A stretch of 64,000 nt of DNA from Cloeon dipterum (taxonomy: Eukaryota > Arthropoda > Insecta > Ephemeroptera > Baetidae): positions 34,458,335 through 34,522,334 of the forward strand of contig NC_088788.1 in NCBI RefSeq assembly GCF_949628265.1. The letters are read 5' to 3'. Below the pieces are notes generated by a model. The model saw only the letters and a program-made list of their open reading frames with translations. It was not told the origin of the DNA and ran no database searches. The first letter of the stretch is position 1, and each line of letters starts with the position of its first letter. A program made the position numbers and the translations under genes. This document shows positions 24,310 through 36,904 of the stretch, piece after piece.

Positions 24310-26926
24310 GCTTGGAAAACAGCACTGCTGAAACAGCGAAGTGAGAACAGCGGCCAACATGAGTGCAATATTAATGTTATTGCAATGTGAAATGGGTGGA
24401 AATTTTCCGAATGGCACAACAAACAAACAAAGTCCTACGGAATGAGGGATGAGATGACGGCGGTGTCAAGAAGCGACTAACTTGTGAGTACACAGGCCGC
24501 AAGCAGAGGCGCGACGAGATCGAATAATTGTACTTATTCAGATCGAGAGCCACTTACCCAGGCCATTAATTAGCCAGCAGCAGTCTATTGGCAGCCAAAA
24601 CAGAGCAGAATGTATTTCCACTTCACTTTGGCCACACTGAAATTTCGACGCGAGCCAAGAGTAATGACAAAGCAAAGAAGCCTTGACTCAACAGGACCGA
24701 AATAAATTTTCGCATTCTCAGCTGAGCGCAGTAAACATTTCAGAACAACAACTTGAGCAGTTGCACTTGGCCCTTGAAATTTATTTTCGATTTCATTCAT
24801 GTTTTTCCTTCGACGTGAGGACATTATCGTGATGACACCGACATTCCGAAGATAATGAAACAATAATTATCACGCTCGATTAGGATAAAGACACCGCATG
24901 AATAAATTACTGTTCTTTTAAGGTCAAGTTTTAATCTTCAGCTTGAGTGAGACAAGACAGGACAAACACCTTTCATCGTTTAAAGTGGTTTCAGATCATT
25001 CATTTGAAATCAAGCTCTACTTTGCGGCGCGGCCTGTCCCTGCTCTACCCTCGGTGTCATTTTTATAAGCGAGTTAGCCGCTTATGCTTGGCACGCTCGA
25101 GTTATTTAGATCAAACGTCTCACATTTCAAATCAAGTATGTAGACAGGCGGTGTTGCAACTGGAACGCAGCGCAGAATATTGAGGAATGCATAAATTTAA
25201 TATTATTTTGGGAAAAAGTGTGTTTTGGGAGTGGGCGGACCGCGCTCGCTGCTCACCGCAATCTGCACGTGGTTGTTCCATCAGAGGGATGCCAAGCCCC
25301 TTTCCTGCAAATAGACTGGTTCGATCGAAAACTCAACTAAATCTCGCAGAAATCAGATTGAAATTTAAGAAAGAAAAAATTATTAGTCAAGGTGTGGTGG
25401 CACAACTCAGATACCTTATCGAGGTCAATTTTCGTCGCCCCCAAGGGCTGTCCGAAACTGTCTAGCTGACGTCCACTCGAACAATTAAGTTTTATTTCCA
25501 TTGGATCGTAATGGCCGAACCGCAAGGTTCACAGCACGCAACTTATGAAGGAATAAAATTGCCGAAAACACGAAACGAAAGGGTTTGTTTTGATGCCGCA
25601 CGGCGTGCCCACCACATACAAAATACGCAGCTCATTGGCCCAGATCACGAATCGCAGTAATCGCACTACGACTGTAAATTCGACACTAATCCGGCATCGC
25701 GCTCGTTGATACCGCTAAACAAAAGCACTGCTGCAGAGAGAATGAAAAATCAGGGAGTTCACCCACCTGTTTCCAAATCACCGACGATTATTCAGGGCGT
25801 CGATAGGAAAACTCAAGTGACCACTCGGCAATTTTCCACTAAACTTTGAGCACGGCACTGTGACAACTGCTGTTGCTTTCCATCGCTACGTGGCGCGCAA
25901 GTACAAAACAGACGACGACTAACCGCGCTCTAGCTTGCAAAGTTTGAAAATTATTCAATCCTATCACTATCAATCTCTATTATGATTTGAAATTAAACGT
26001 GTGACTGTGGTATTTTTTTTATCGTTTTGACCCTTCAGGTGAGAATTACTTTCTAGCTTCCTGCTAGGTTGGTACCTAGTAAAATAAAAAGCCGAAAGAA
26101 CTTATTGGCTGTCAAATATTGGGATTTTAAAATATATTATTTTTAGTTTTCAAATGCTCTGGAAATAAGGAAAAGGCAAAAATTTTACCCACGTTGTTGT
26201 TTAATTTTTCTGACATAATGTTCTACAAAGTTTGCATAATATGCTCATCAAGTGGCTGACGCACTTGCTCGTTACTAAAAATTATGATTTATTTCGCCAG
26301 AAGATATATATTGTATTAAGCTCTTATTTTGCACACACTATCGTAAAGACTCTGTGACGAGAGGAATCGAAATCAAGCAAAATCCTGCGACATACTGTTT
26401 AACATCTCGAGAAATTTGGCAAATTCCGAAATTTAACGAAGAATGTTATTTAATCCTCGTTTGACTATCGTATTTTATTAATCTTCTGAAAAATTTTAAT
26501 TGATGCGATACAATTTTCAAAATATTGGGTTAGTCAAAATTTGATCTCTACAATATGCAATTATAAATAAGGACATTTTGCTTAAGTTAAAATTCAAATT
26601 TTCAAATTTACTCCAAAATTTCCAGCGTTTGACCACATTCTCTTGGCAGGATTTCAATTCTACTCGTCAAGACCTATCCAACAGCGCATAAAACCTTTTA
26701 GGGAAACTTTTTGTTGTGAAATAAAAAAGGATTTAAAATAAGGAGACAATGCTCGCCATTTGAAAAGCATTCTTAATTCTGCAACCATTTTTCTCAAAAA
26801 TGTCAGTGCTACTTATTGTGAATCCTAAGATATGAGTTAACGCATTAGCAACATAGGGATTTTCCAGGCCTATTATTTAATTAAAAAATATTCTCTCAAG
26901 GAAAATAGGTCTTTGTAAATTTTAAA
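24310..26926. promoter_or_regulatory. upstream region of gmps and 3' flank of POLR1B
   Basis: No protein gene is seen here. A splice acceptor on the minus strand about 15 bp before the gmps ATG (near 24325) implies at least one noncoding 5' exon. A GC-richer stretch around 25560-25930, with a possible GTGGGT donor on the minus strand near 25766, is the best candidate for that exon and the promoter. The right part (from about 25950) is AT-rich and includes one copy of repeat family B. Confidence 0.4.
26590..26790 (+). repeat. dispersed repeat family B, copy 1
   Basis: About 200 bp that match 58496-58690 in the same orientation. Shared blocks in order are AATTTNCAGC, CTTGGCAGG, TTTCAATT, GGGAAACTT/GGGGAACTT, TTGTTGTGAAATAAAA and CACCATTTGAAAAGCA-like sequence. 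Noncoding, function unknown. Confidence 0.5.
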
Positions 26927-26932
26927 TTTATT
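26927..26932 (-). terminator. poly(A) signal of POLR1B
   Basis: AATAAA on the minus strand about 34 bp beyond the POLR1B stop codon. It is well placed and would give a short 3' UTR. Confidence 0.6.
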
Positions 26933-26965
26933 GAAAATCAAACAAAAATTAGTCAAACAAATTAT

Positions 26966-29900
26966 TTATCTAGTAAGTCCAAATTTGAGGCCAATGTTGA
27001 CAGAGGCAAGTTGTGCTGCCAAGTAGCGCAGAGAATGTGGCAGCTCGACGTTGCGGATATCACTCTCGGGCCCGCACACCATGCACTGCAGAGACTCGGG
27101 CACTCCTTCCTTGCTCGGCAGCAAGCAGACGCTGAGGATGCTGCCGCACTGCACGCAACAAGTGGTCTGACTGCGGTCCGAGCAATGGTACAGACGGTCC
27201 TGCAGCAGGAAGGCGGCGCCGTGCGAGATGATCGAGTCGCGTTCCATCTCTCCGAAACGGACACCACCTCCTCTCCGACGGCCCTTGACCGGTTGCCGCA
27301 TCACGGGGTCGACAGCACCCACTGAACGCACCTGCCACTTGTCAGACACCATGTGCCGCAGTCGCTGGTAGTAACATACTCCAAAGAAGATGGAAGCCTG
27401 CATCTCCTGCCCAGTTACTCCACTGTACATTCGTTCTGTGCCGTAATAGCTGTATCCAGCTGAAAAATTATTAATACAAGTTGTAATGTTTTCATTCAAA
27501 TAATACAAATTTAAGTAGAGTTTTACAGAAAATTTGTTTATCTAAATATTGGGCATGATTATCAAGCAGCGACCATCAATTTTGTCTCTTCTAGTAAAAA
27601 CACGATTTATATCACACTTAAGGGAATTTTACCAAACTTTGCAAAAAAACTGGATAAAATTTGACGAGAGGGACCGACATAAAGCGAAAAAATGACAAAA
27701 ACAGTTTAATTTTTCAAGAAAAAAATTAATTGAACAATGCGCCATGAGAAAAATTAAATTCGCTTACGCATTAAACGCCAAGCCTTAAAGAGGAAATACA
27801 ATTTTTGAATTATTGGACAGATTTGAGAGCAAAAATTTTAATTGAAGTCTTGTAAATTACAGTTATTTAAATTCGTGAAAATTCAAATCAGGGTTCTATT
27901 TTGAAAAACCGCAAATAGGCGGACGCGCCTCACCGAAGGGCGTCGATTGGTACCATAAGTGGTGCCGTCCGGCCCATAGGGCCACCAAAAACCAAAGTTT
28001 GAAATGTCACGTCAAATATCGCGTTATTTTTTTTTTACTTCATACCTTCGACAAGCATCTTGCCAAAATAATCAATAGCCGTATCCTCCTCTGAAAATCG
28101 GAAAGGTGTTGCATCATGAACCCTTCCATGCACAGCAGCTGACTTTCCAGCCATCAGCTCAATCATCATAGCTGCAAGCGAAAATTTGTGTCACACAGTT
28201 TCCTTCAACTAAAAAATAATAAGGCCGTACCAATTGTCATTCGAGATGGGAAACCGTGGGGGTTGAAAACAATGTCTGGCGTGAGACCTGACTCGGTGAA
28301 GGGAAGATCCTCCGTGGGCCACTTCCTACTGCAGATGCCCTTTTGACCTGCCCTGCTGGCGAATTTATCGCCGACAGTTGGGTTACGCTATTAAGAAGAA
28401 CATTGTAACAAAAGTGTGGTTGGTTAATTTTGGTATGCATACAGGCACTCTAAGAGTGATGCACACTCGAGATGTTGGAGGAACTCGTGTTGAAGTTTGA
28501 GGAGTTCCACACAGGCGGACATTGTCGACCAAGACGTCTTCTTTACTGTGGTGGCGGTGAACTCTGAAGGCACCAGTAGCAGAATCATATGTGCTACAGA
28601 TTACCAATTAGTTTTAATTTTGGTCCATTATGGAATGAAACTTACCAAGCAATAGGGTCACCTTCCTGAAGGTGGCAGCCGACAAAAGGAAGACCATCAG
28701 AGTCGAGAAATTCGCACAAATCTTTGTTGCTAGGATCGATTGCGAACACATTGTTCTAGAAAGGAAATTAGTTTTGGTAAATAACAAAGAAAGCTCAAAA
28801 CATACAGGTGGGCAGTCGATGAACTCTGATTTATAGATGGTGCCATGTCCTAGGCCTCGCTCGTAGGAGGATTTGTTGATGATCATTGCGTCTTCCATGT
28901 CATAACCCTGAATGATAAGTCAATTAATGTATTGCTCAGTGCTGACAAACATTAACTCACCGTGTAAGAAATTACGGCTACGATGGCATTCAAACCCATA
29001 GCGTTGTTGTCCAGATTCACAGCGTCATAGTGAGCGGTGCGGAAAAGGGGTGCCGACGGTGTCAACAGCCTGTACAATTTGGTTTCCGACTGTAGGTGCC
29101 ACGTGTGCGTTGGATTGCCCATGGATTGCTTACCCATCTGCAAAACAATAAAATTTACAGTCAATATTATGCAAGAAGTAGCTAAAAGCTGTTCTCCCAA
29201 AAATTCGCCCCTACTATATAGGTCATTTTGAAGCCTAAAGTCTGCAACCAAAATTTCAGACAAACCTGCGGACCCCTGACGATTCAGTAATTATTAGTGC
29301 TTTGAATTTTGAAATGACTGACCTGACACTGGTACATGTTTCGGGGACTCTGGTTGCAGTCAGGCATTGGGATCAAATTGGCGAGAGTGCTGAGGAAGGC
29401 TGTGGGTGAAAGTTCAAGGTGCGTAGCTTTGCTGTCCATCACCTCCGTGGGCCTGACGGCCACCTGCAGCCGCACCTGCTCCAGGGAGCCCAACAACTCA
29501 ACGCGGCGAGTCGGGATGTGCAGCACTTTGCGCACAAATCGGGCAGCATTGGAAAAGATGTACAAGCCAGGATATTGCCCGCGAACGCCCTCTTCCTCCT
29601 CGATGAAACAGATCTCGAGACCCTGGCCCAATCTGGCCCCTGCAATCTTGAGCAGGCGCAATGTATTCACCATCTTGGCAGCTTTCTCGCGCTTCACAAC
29701 GCCAACAACGCGGCCGTCAACATGTACAAAGTAATGCTTGTTGGCGACAGGATGTCTTTCAATCGCGTCCAAGCCTAGGGAAGAGAGGATTTCAGGCAGC
29801 TCGTGGATCTCCTCAGGACGGGTAGAGATGCGACAATATTTGGACAAGTGGTTCAGCAATCCGCAAGGAGTTCCGTCAGGAGTGTGAACAGGACAGATGA

Positions 29901-32261
29901 AACCTGAACAGGAAACACGTTGCATGTAGTAAAATCTAAGACACTATTTTATATAGAAATAAATCCAAAATAATGAGAGAGAACTGACCCCAAGCATCTG
30001 GAAGCAACTGTCGTGCGTCTGTCGTTCTCATCTCTTGGAAGAAGGAGCCTCTGTGAATGGCCCGAAAATGAGACATGTACCTCATTCGGTTAATATTTTC
30101 AGCAACAATTGTGAGCCCTTTAAGAGATAATTAGATATTAAATCTGTGTAACTCTATCAACTCGTTGTGTACCTTTATCCTGCATGAGTCCCAATCCCGA
30201 GTTGGATGTGATGTTCCCTGTGGCCAAAAAATTCGAAAGCGCATTTTCAAATGTACCACATCTTCTGATGCACTGGTCAAGTTCATCTAGAAAAAATCAT
30301 TACAAAAAAACGACTAGATTACAAGGGACAACATACCGGTGGTGAACGCGTACAGTGAACCTTTAATTTTAGACCTTTTTGTGATGTTTGACTTAAGAGA
30401 AATCAACCACCTCTCTAGTTTGTCAGCCAAGACTTGCATGTACAAATGCCCGCCTAGGAGGGCTTCCTGCATCATCACTGTGTCCACTGATTCAGCTTTG
30501 ATGCGGTTTTGCACAAAAGCGTACAGCTTGCGCACCATTTCACAGACGCACTCAAACTTGTCCTCGTACTTGTCAACGTGGATGCAAATGCATTGCCTAG
30601 GGTGAACAGAACATTAAACAAGTAAAAAAAGAAGCCAGAGAGTACTAACTCTATGATGTAGCGGCCAATTTCCACGTCAGTGTACCACGTAGGGAGCCGT
30701 CTCAGCTTTTCTCGGAAATTTTGACCTAAGAACGCCAATGCTTCCTCCTTTGTGTGCACATTTTCACTGTGGGCCTCGCGTAAATTTGTCCTTATACAAC
30801 TATAATGAGTTGAAGTCTATTAATAATCTGAGAAAAAATATTTAAATTGGCATTATACCCCTGATAGTATTGATCCCCTTCAGCTCCATGAAGCAGATTG
30901 CTGTAAATTTCAACATCGGTGCGCTCTGTGGTAGCTCTCATGATGATGCTGACAGGAGCAAAGAAGAGTGTTTTCTCATGCGAAAACATGAATTTGCACG
31001 AGCCATCCAGGATGAAATGAGCCACGTTGTTCTGAGAAAGATTTTAGTGCTCTGTTTTTTGGCGATCGAATGAGGAATCATACCACTGATCTCAGATCCT
31101 CAGACACTGAACGCATCAACACACCCTGATCTGAAAATAAAGGGCCTCTGTTGCGCCAGGTACCACGCTTCAAGGCAATGGGGAAATTGCGCCTTGTACT
31201 GATAAGCATTCGAACAAGGCGCTCATGGCCTTTGACAATGAAGTAGCCTCCCCAGCAGTCCTCCTCTTCGCCTACTTTCACCAACTCACGGGGACTCATA
31301 TCACTTAGATGACAAGCTTGAGACTGAAAGTTTGAAATGGGTTTATTCAACGCATTATAATTATATCAGAATTTAGTGTTCAAAGCCGCCAACATATTAC
31401 CGATTTCAAGGCACTTCCGCTGCGATTTAGGATTCAATCCTGCTAGTGTAAATTCAGCCCTCAACATGGTTTCTTTAGATGTGTTGCAAACGAAAATCAG
31501 TCAAACCAATCGATAGAATCGTCAAAAAAAAAGGTTTTTCACGTTTCTATGGCAATTAGCTGGACTGATTTTTGTTTCAAATACATAAAAAGAAAATAAT
31601 TTTAAGAGCAGAAAGCACACCAGCAGGATTGAGTCTTAAATCGCAGCGGAAGTGCATTAAAATGCAAAGTAACCGCTGGCGCAAACAACACTAAAAGGCT
31701 TTGGCAAGTGGCGAATTTAATATAATTTATTTCAATTTACCTTGAGCATGACAGGAACTTCCCCAAGATTTAGTTGAACTGACTGTCGTGGCTCTCCATC
31801 CAGCAAACAATGCAGTTTAGCTGTCAGCAACCCTTTGTAGGTTTCGCCTCTTTGCCGGCATTCGCTGGGTAGGATTTTTGTGCTCTTGATGGGCAACACC
31901 GAGTTGTAAATGGCAGGTCGGCTGATATTAAGGTCCTAAAGGGCGGCGGAACATTGGCATTAATAAAAGCAATTTACATAACCCTAAAAATCTGAGTGAA
32001 CAATCTGATATAGATGAAAATTAAAAATAAAAAGATTATTACTGTAACAGTGAATGAAAGGCGTCCATGTCCATTGGGCAGCTCCATCTGCTGAGGCTTC
32101 AGGTGTTTAACAATTAAACCCAGGCCTTCACTCAGCATCCAGTTAAAAGAGTCAACATGAGGAGTGCCAAGGGCCTCCAAAACTGGATTGGCTTCCTCCG
32201 GAGGTGGCCCAAACGTCGCTGAAGTTAGATGCCGGAGAGTTGGCTCCACGTGATCTTCCAT
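26966..32261 (-). CDS. POLR1B: DNA-directed RNA polymerase I subunit RPA2
   Basis: Second-largest Pol I subunit, forming half of the catalytic cleft that transcribes 47S-type rRNA in the nucleolus. Sixteen coding exons: 32049-32261, 31741-31935, 31084-31323, 30859-31031, 30650-30790, 30337-30596, 30173-30286, 29989-30117, 29323-29903, 28961-29137, 28806-28907, 28646-28755, 28443-28593, 28231-28387, 28046-28171, 26966-27459. Phases all join to 1120 aa (human about 1135). Recognisable blocks include [17 protein letters not shown] after residue 490, [18 protein letters not shown] (742-759), [12 protein letters not shown] (868-879), [28 protein letters not shown] and RFGEMERD. The C-terminal zinc site has CxxC pairs at 1058/1061 and 1082/1085. 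The largest intron is 27460-28045. The start ATG gives an N-terminus of family length. It shares a head-to-head promoter with the C1orf131-like gene. No lost motif or frameshift was seen. Confidence 0.96.
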
Positions 32262-33079
32262 TGTGCGTCTTTAACTAATCCTAAAAATGCGAAAGAGTCA
32301 ATTAGTCAAAGAATCAATGTTTTCTTGAGCTCAAACCTCAAACAAAATATTAAACAACAAGAGAGCACAAGCACATGGTCAGCAAAACACCATTCTTTTC
32401 GAATGGAAATGGGAAGGGAACCAACCAAATTAAATATAATTCTTGTTAGTAATTGGTATAAATCATCAATCTTGATTCTTTTAGTTTTCTTGTAAATTTA
32501 GTAAAGCTCACTAGCTTGATTTCATTTAAATAACTACACAAAATCCGTGAAAATTAGTATTTAGTTGTTCCTTTTCTTGATACATAGTTATGGTGGTAGC
32601 CCTGCATAAACAAAACTTTTCAGCTGCATGCCGCATGACACACTGCACCGGCTGCACCGCATGTTTTTTCTCCGACAAAGCTGATTGGAACTGGGTCCTG
32701 GGTCCAGATCAGTCCAGATTCAACTGTCGATTTCTAATCTTTTGTTTATTAGACCTCATATTTATCTTAATAATTCAAAAGGCAAGGAAAAAATTTGTTG
32801 TATGGAAAAGTTACAGTTCTCGCCAAGTTATAGTTTTCGCCTTTATAGGGACAACAGATTTGATGCGTGTATACGGTAAAGTCGGCGAGAACTGTAGCTT
32901 TTCCATATCTTCATAGATTTAGATGTAACTTTTGCATAACGTGTTATTTTAATGTTCAGGGAAAAATTAATTCCGTACCTATTTAAGTCGTGTGTTAATT
33001 AAGAGAAAAGTGCCCAATAATTTTGAAATTTAACGACTGATTGGCCATTAAAATTGCATTTTACATCAAAATTTTCAGA
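32262..33079. promoter_or_regulatory. shared divergent promoter of POLR1B and the C1orf131-like gene
   Basis: The 0.8 kb between the two start codons is the only space for both promoters. It contains three copies of a 17 bp motif AAGYTAYAGTTYTCGCC: direct tandem copies at 32808-32824 and 32825-32841, and an inverted copy at 32884-32900. The outer two form a 24 bp inverted repeat (32801-32824 with 32884-32907, one mismatch). A TTTTCAG splice acceptor directly precedes the plus-strand ATG, so the C1orf131-like gene probably has a noncoding first exon here. Confidence 0.6.
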
Positions 33080-33807
33080 ATGACGTCTAGAGTGGTAACA
33101 AAAGCAGCAGCACTGCGTTTGAATGAAGTACCTCCAGTGGAGGTGGTTGTGTTCAACGACCGGCGACCTAAAGGAACGAAGGAAACCGAAGACGGGGCAC
33201 TCACTGAGGAATCACTAAATTCGCTCAAGGGAGCAAGTAGCGACTTCAATCTCAAAAAAGCCAGATTTGAGGTAACAAAACTAGCGATGTCGTCTTTGAA
33301 ATCTACTTCGAAAATGAAGGCCAAGGAGGCCCTGGCTATTAGTCTAGGGGCGCGGCCTGGGAAACGGAGAGGCGTTAACTACAGGTAAAAGACGAGAAGT
33401 ATTTTCCTAACAGCAGAATTAATTCCATTGTGTAGGGATTTGAAGACGCAAAGAGAAGCTGAAAAAGAAGCTGAGGAGCATGACGAGAAAATGAGATCCC
33501 TAGGAAAGATACTAAAAAAAACTGGTCGAAAAACAGCCACTGGGAGAACTATGGGCAGTGCAGCAACTCCTAACAAGAGTCAGAAAGGAACGCCAAAGGC
33601 TCCGACCAAGCTGAAGTCAGGCATTTTGGGCAAATATGGAAAAGTAGACAAGGTAAGGCGAACTAAAACGTTAGCGTTTATGAAAAACTGTAATTTAATT
33701 TCCAGGCAAAACTCAACAAGTATCTCAAGACTCAAACAGCTGCCTCTTTAAGCACAGGGAAACCCGGGAAACCTAAAAATAAGAAATTCCAAAAATCAAA
33801 AAGATAG
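33080..33807 (+). CDS. C1orf131 family protein (DUF4602)
   Basis: Three coding exons: 33080-33384, 33436-33652 and 33706-33807, giving 207 aa. The ATG at 33080 follows a TTTTCAG acceptor, so I use it rather than an upstream ATG at 33041 that would lie in the intron. Family features are a VEVVVFND strand near residue 22, ARFEVTKL, and the AISLGARPGKRRGVNYR segment. That segment matches the DUF4602 pattern of an AI-LGA-P-K core followed by a VNY block. After it come a charged helix and a very basic Lys/Gly/Thr-rich tail. The human member is a small-subunit processome/nucleolar protein, so a role in pre-rRNA processing is likely; this comes from family knowledge, not from the sequence. The divergent pairing with a Pol I subunit fits that role. 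No membrane segment or signal peptide. Confidence 0.78.
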
Positions 33808-33837
33808 CTCCGCTCTCTTTGTTTGTAGTGAGTAACG

Positions 33838-33843
33838 AAATAA
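33838..33843 (+). terminator. poly(A) signal of the C1orf131-like gene
   Basis: AATAAA 31 bp after the stop codon, on the coding strand. Confidence 0.6.
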
Positions 33844-35054
33844 AATATTTTGGACACATATCGTACACAACTATTAATGTCAAATTTTTACCTTTGATAA
33901 AGGGGTGTTCAACCAGGGGAATCATTCAAAATCATTTATTAGTCTGCTATGTAAATTTTCCAACTGTAAAATTTTAAAACGGCATAATTTGCTCTATTAA
34001 TTCATTAAATTGCAGTGGTGTCTATGAGTTGAACTAATTTAAATTCATAGAATTAATTTGATAATTGCTGTATATAGTTCACTTTTTCTAAATTCAAAGT
34101 GAAAATTTAATTTTAACAGTACTCCTATAATTGCGTCAAATATTCTGCGCTATTTTTTAAAACTGAAAATCTTGTGATATCTTTCCGTTTATTATTGACA
34201 CGATCCAATTAGTATAATATAGATAAAAAATTAATAAATAAGTTAGTTTGAAGTAAGCACAATTAAAAAAACCATCCTGAGTTGGAGTGAGCTGAAGGTG
34301 GAAATAATTTAATTTATATTTATACAGTCAGAAATTGACATTTACAAAAGTTAAAATATTTCTGCAAAAGAAAAAAGGAAATGAATAAAATTTAAATGTA
34401 GTTTTAGTAGAAATTATTAATTAAAAAAATATCAAAATATTTATGACAAAAGAAACTAAATTCCTCGAAATTTGACGAGACATTGAACAGATCAATAATG
34501 GCGAAAATTACTACGCCTAGGGCTGCTAAATAGCCCAAGAAAAAAGCTGGAGGTTTCCCCCACCACTCACACAAGCCCAGGTATTTTTGGGCCAAAAAAC
34601 TTGAGATCTGAGATATCTAGACCTCCCATGTACAATTTTCAAAAACAAACCGGGAGAAAATCCCAAAAACCCAAATTTATCAAGTTAAAAATCCGGAATA
34701 TGGCAGCCTTTATTCAGTTTAATAAATTTAATAATGGTGTCAGCACGTCTTGTTCATTTTATTAAAAAAATTCATGTCATCAAATGCTCCAAACCCTTCG
34801 AAAAAAGGGATTTAATAGCGTTGGGCTGAACGAAACAGAGCAATCTGTCTATATATATTATTTTATACGTTCTTGAAAAATTAGCGAACGCGTTTGGCGG
34901 GCAGGTGGGCGTTGCTGCTTCGGCGCAGGCGCATTTCCACGCTTTCCTGCGCTTGGCGCTGGGGTTCTGTTGTTGTTGTGTTGTTTGACATTCAGACGCC
35001 GGCTCAACCCGGCGAATTTTTCATCTTGAATCATCAGATCAACCAGCGTCCAAA
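33844..35054. promoter_or_regulatory. intergenic DNA and SNRPB promoter/5' leader
   Basis: AT-rich to about 34860 with no gene seen. From there to 35054 it is GC-richer and probably holds the SNRPB core promoter and 5' UTR. A 75-codon open frame on the opposite strand (34858-35085) overlaps this leader and is taken as a shadow. Confidence 0.4.
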
Positions 35055-36767
35055 ATGGTAATCTATCTATTGATTTTAATAGCAAAATTATTAATATAAC
35101 CTATTTTCTTAATCATTTGACTAGACGATCGGTAAAAACAACAAAATGCTGGCGCATATAAACTACCGAGTCCGGGTGATCCTCCAGGACTCGCGCACAT
35201 TTATCGGCACCTTCAAAGCGTTCGACAAGCATATGAACCTGATTCTTGGAGACTGCGAAGAATTCCGCAGAGTCAAGTCCAAGGTGGCCCGTGGCGTTGA
35301 CAAAGAGGAGAAGCGGGTACTCGGCTTTGTGCTGCTGCGCGGCGAGAACATCGTTTCCCTCACCGTTGAAGGGCCGCCACCACCAGAGGAGGGCCTTCCC
35401 AGGGTCCCCATCCCAGGTGCCGCGCCTGGCCCAGGAATGGGACGTGCTGCTGGACGTGGAGTTCCAGTCGGCGCAGCAACTGTTCCTGCAGGTGGGGAAA
35501 AACAATAATACTATTTCTGCTGTACTAAAATTACTTAAGACTTGTGATCCCAATAAGCGAAAGATATGTATGTGTAGTTCCGAAGCATTAGAACTGCTAT
35601 TAAGGTCCCTAAGTCTTCCATGAGCATTGAAATTAAAATTTGTGTACTTCAATTGATCGATTTAAGAGGTTTTTGTAGTTATTGAAGGAAAATTGTACTC
35701 AAAAAACCTCTGATTTGTAATTTCTGATTTATTATTGACCGAATCATTTGTGAAAAAATAATATAGTTGTTTTTGTCTTGGCTCGTCTCTTCAGGCAATA
35801 TTTCTAATAATTTATGCTCCTATTAGGTCTGCAAGGTCCGGTTCGAGGAGTTGGTGGACCATCACCCCAAGTTATGGCGCCAGGTGGTGGACGAGGCGCA
35901 ATGCCACCAATGGGTGGACCACCCAGGCCTCCAATGAGCAGAATGCCTCCAGGACCACCTCCAGGCATGATGGGCCCGCCTCCAGGAATGATGGGTAATT
36001 TCAATTGATTTATTTAATAATAATTGAAGTAAGAACAGAGCGTTGTCTCCGTTAAATTATTGGACCGAAACTTCTTGCATTAAGTCATTTTCTTAAAGCT
36101 CCGCATTTATATTAATTCACTCGACGTAGAATATAGTTAAGGTAGGCTTTATAGAAATTTAAATAACAATTTTTGACTATTTGAAATTCCTTCTAAAATA
36201 ATAATAATAATACATTTATTTGAACTTTGGGCATGTACACAAAACGATAAAAAATCTATAATTTACCCAGGGTGCCGTTGATTTTTTTTTAATTTGGCTC
36301 AAAAGGTTGCATGCTAATAATTTGTCTCCTCACTGTAAAATCACGATTTATTTCACAAATTCGGGAATTTTTCCTAAATATTAGCTCACTATTTGACAGA
36401 TTGCATTGGGAATCATCAAATTCAAACAAAAAATCGTTTAATTTAATGATTAATTGGGAAAAATATTATATATAACTGTTCCCTGGTACTGATTTCATTA
36501 TTGCACATTGTGGAGAGAAACTACTACATGCTATGGTTCGCAATGCAATATTATCTTAAATTTTTGCCTGTAAATATCTACTGAAATTCAATGAAACAAA
36601 TTTAATGCTGACTCGCATTTCAGGAATGCCTCCAGGCGTGATGGGAAGAGGAATTCCTCCTCCTGGAATGAGAGGCCCTCCTCCGCCAGGTATAAAGACA
36701 TTTTGTAAAAGTACTTTATAGAAACTAATGATTGATTTTGATTTCAGGACCACCAAGGCCATTCTAA
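35055..36767 (+). CDS. SNRPB: small nuclear ribonucleoprotein-associated protein B (SmB)
   Basis: Core Sm protein of spliceosomal U snRNPs; seven Sm proteins form a ring on the snRNA Sm site. Coding exons: 35055-35057, 35125-35491, 35827-35994, 36624-36689 and 36748-36767, giving 207 aa. The first coding exon is the ATG alone; a 67 bp intron follows. Residues about 15-49 are the Sm1 motif ([21 protein letters not shown]) and 66-84 the Sm2 motif ([16 protein letters not shown]). The tail is Pro/Gly/Met-rich with an AAGRG site, the kind of Arg methylated in SmB and bound by SMN. It has [13 protein letters not shown]-like repeats and ends PPRPF, spread over three small exons. The tail is shorter than in vertebrates (human about 240 aa) but similar in style to other insects. 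Start and all splice sites are supported by phase. Confidence 0.95.
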
Positions 36768-36898
36768 GCATTATTCTCAGTTTGGATGATTGGATGAGTG
36801 CAAGTGCAAGTTGGAGTTCAACTCTGCTTGCAACCGATGAAATCCAGCAAGATTGCTGTGCTGTACATACTTTTTTACTATAGCTATTAAACGCGTGG

Positions 36899-36904
36899 AA
36901 ATAA
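36899..36904 (+). terminator. poly(A) signal of SNRPB
   Basis: AATAAA about 130 bp past the SNRPB stop codon. Confidence 0.6.

Noticed and set aside
34858-35085. 75-codon open frame antisense to the SNRPB leader
   Set aside because: It overlaps the SNRPB promoter and first exon, has no recognised domain, and its composition follows the GC-rich leader.
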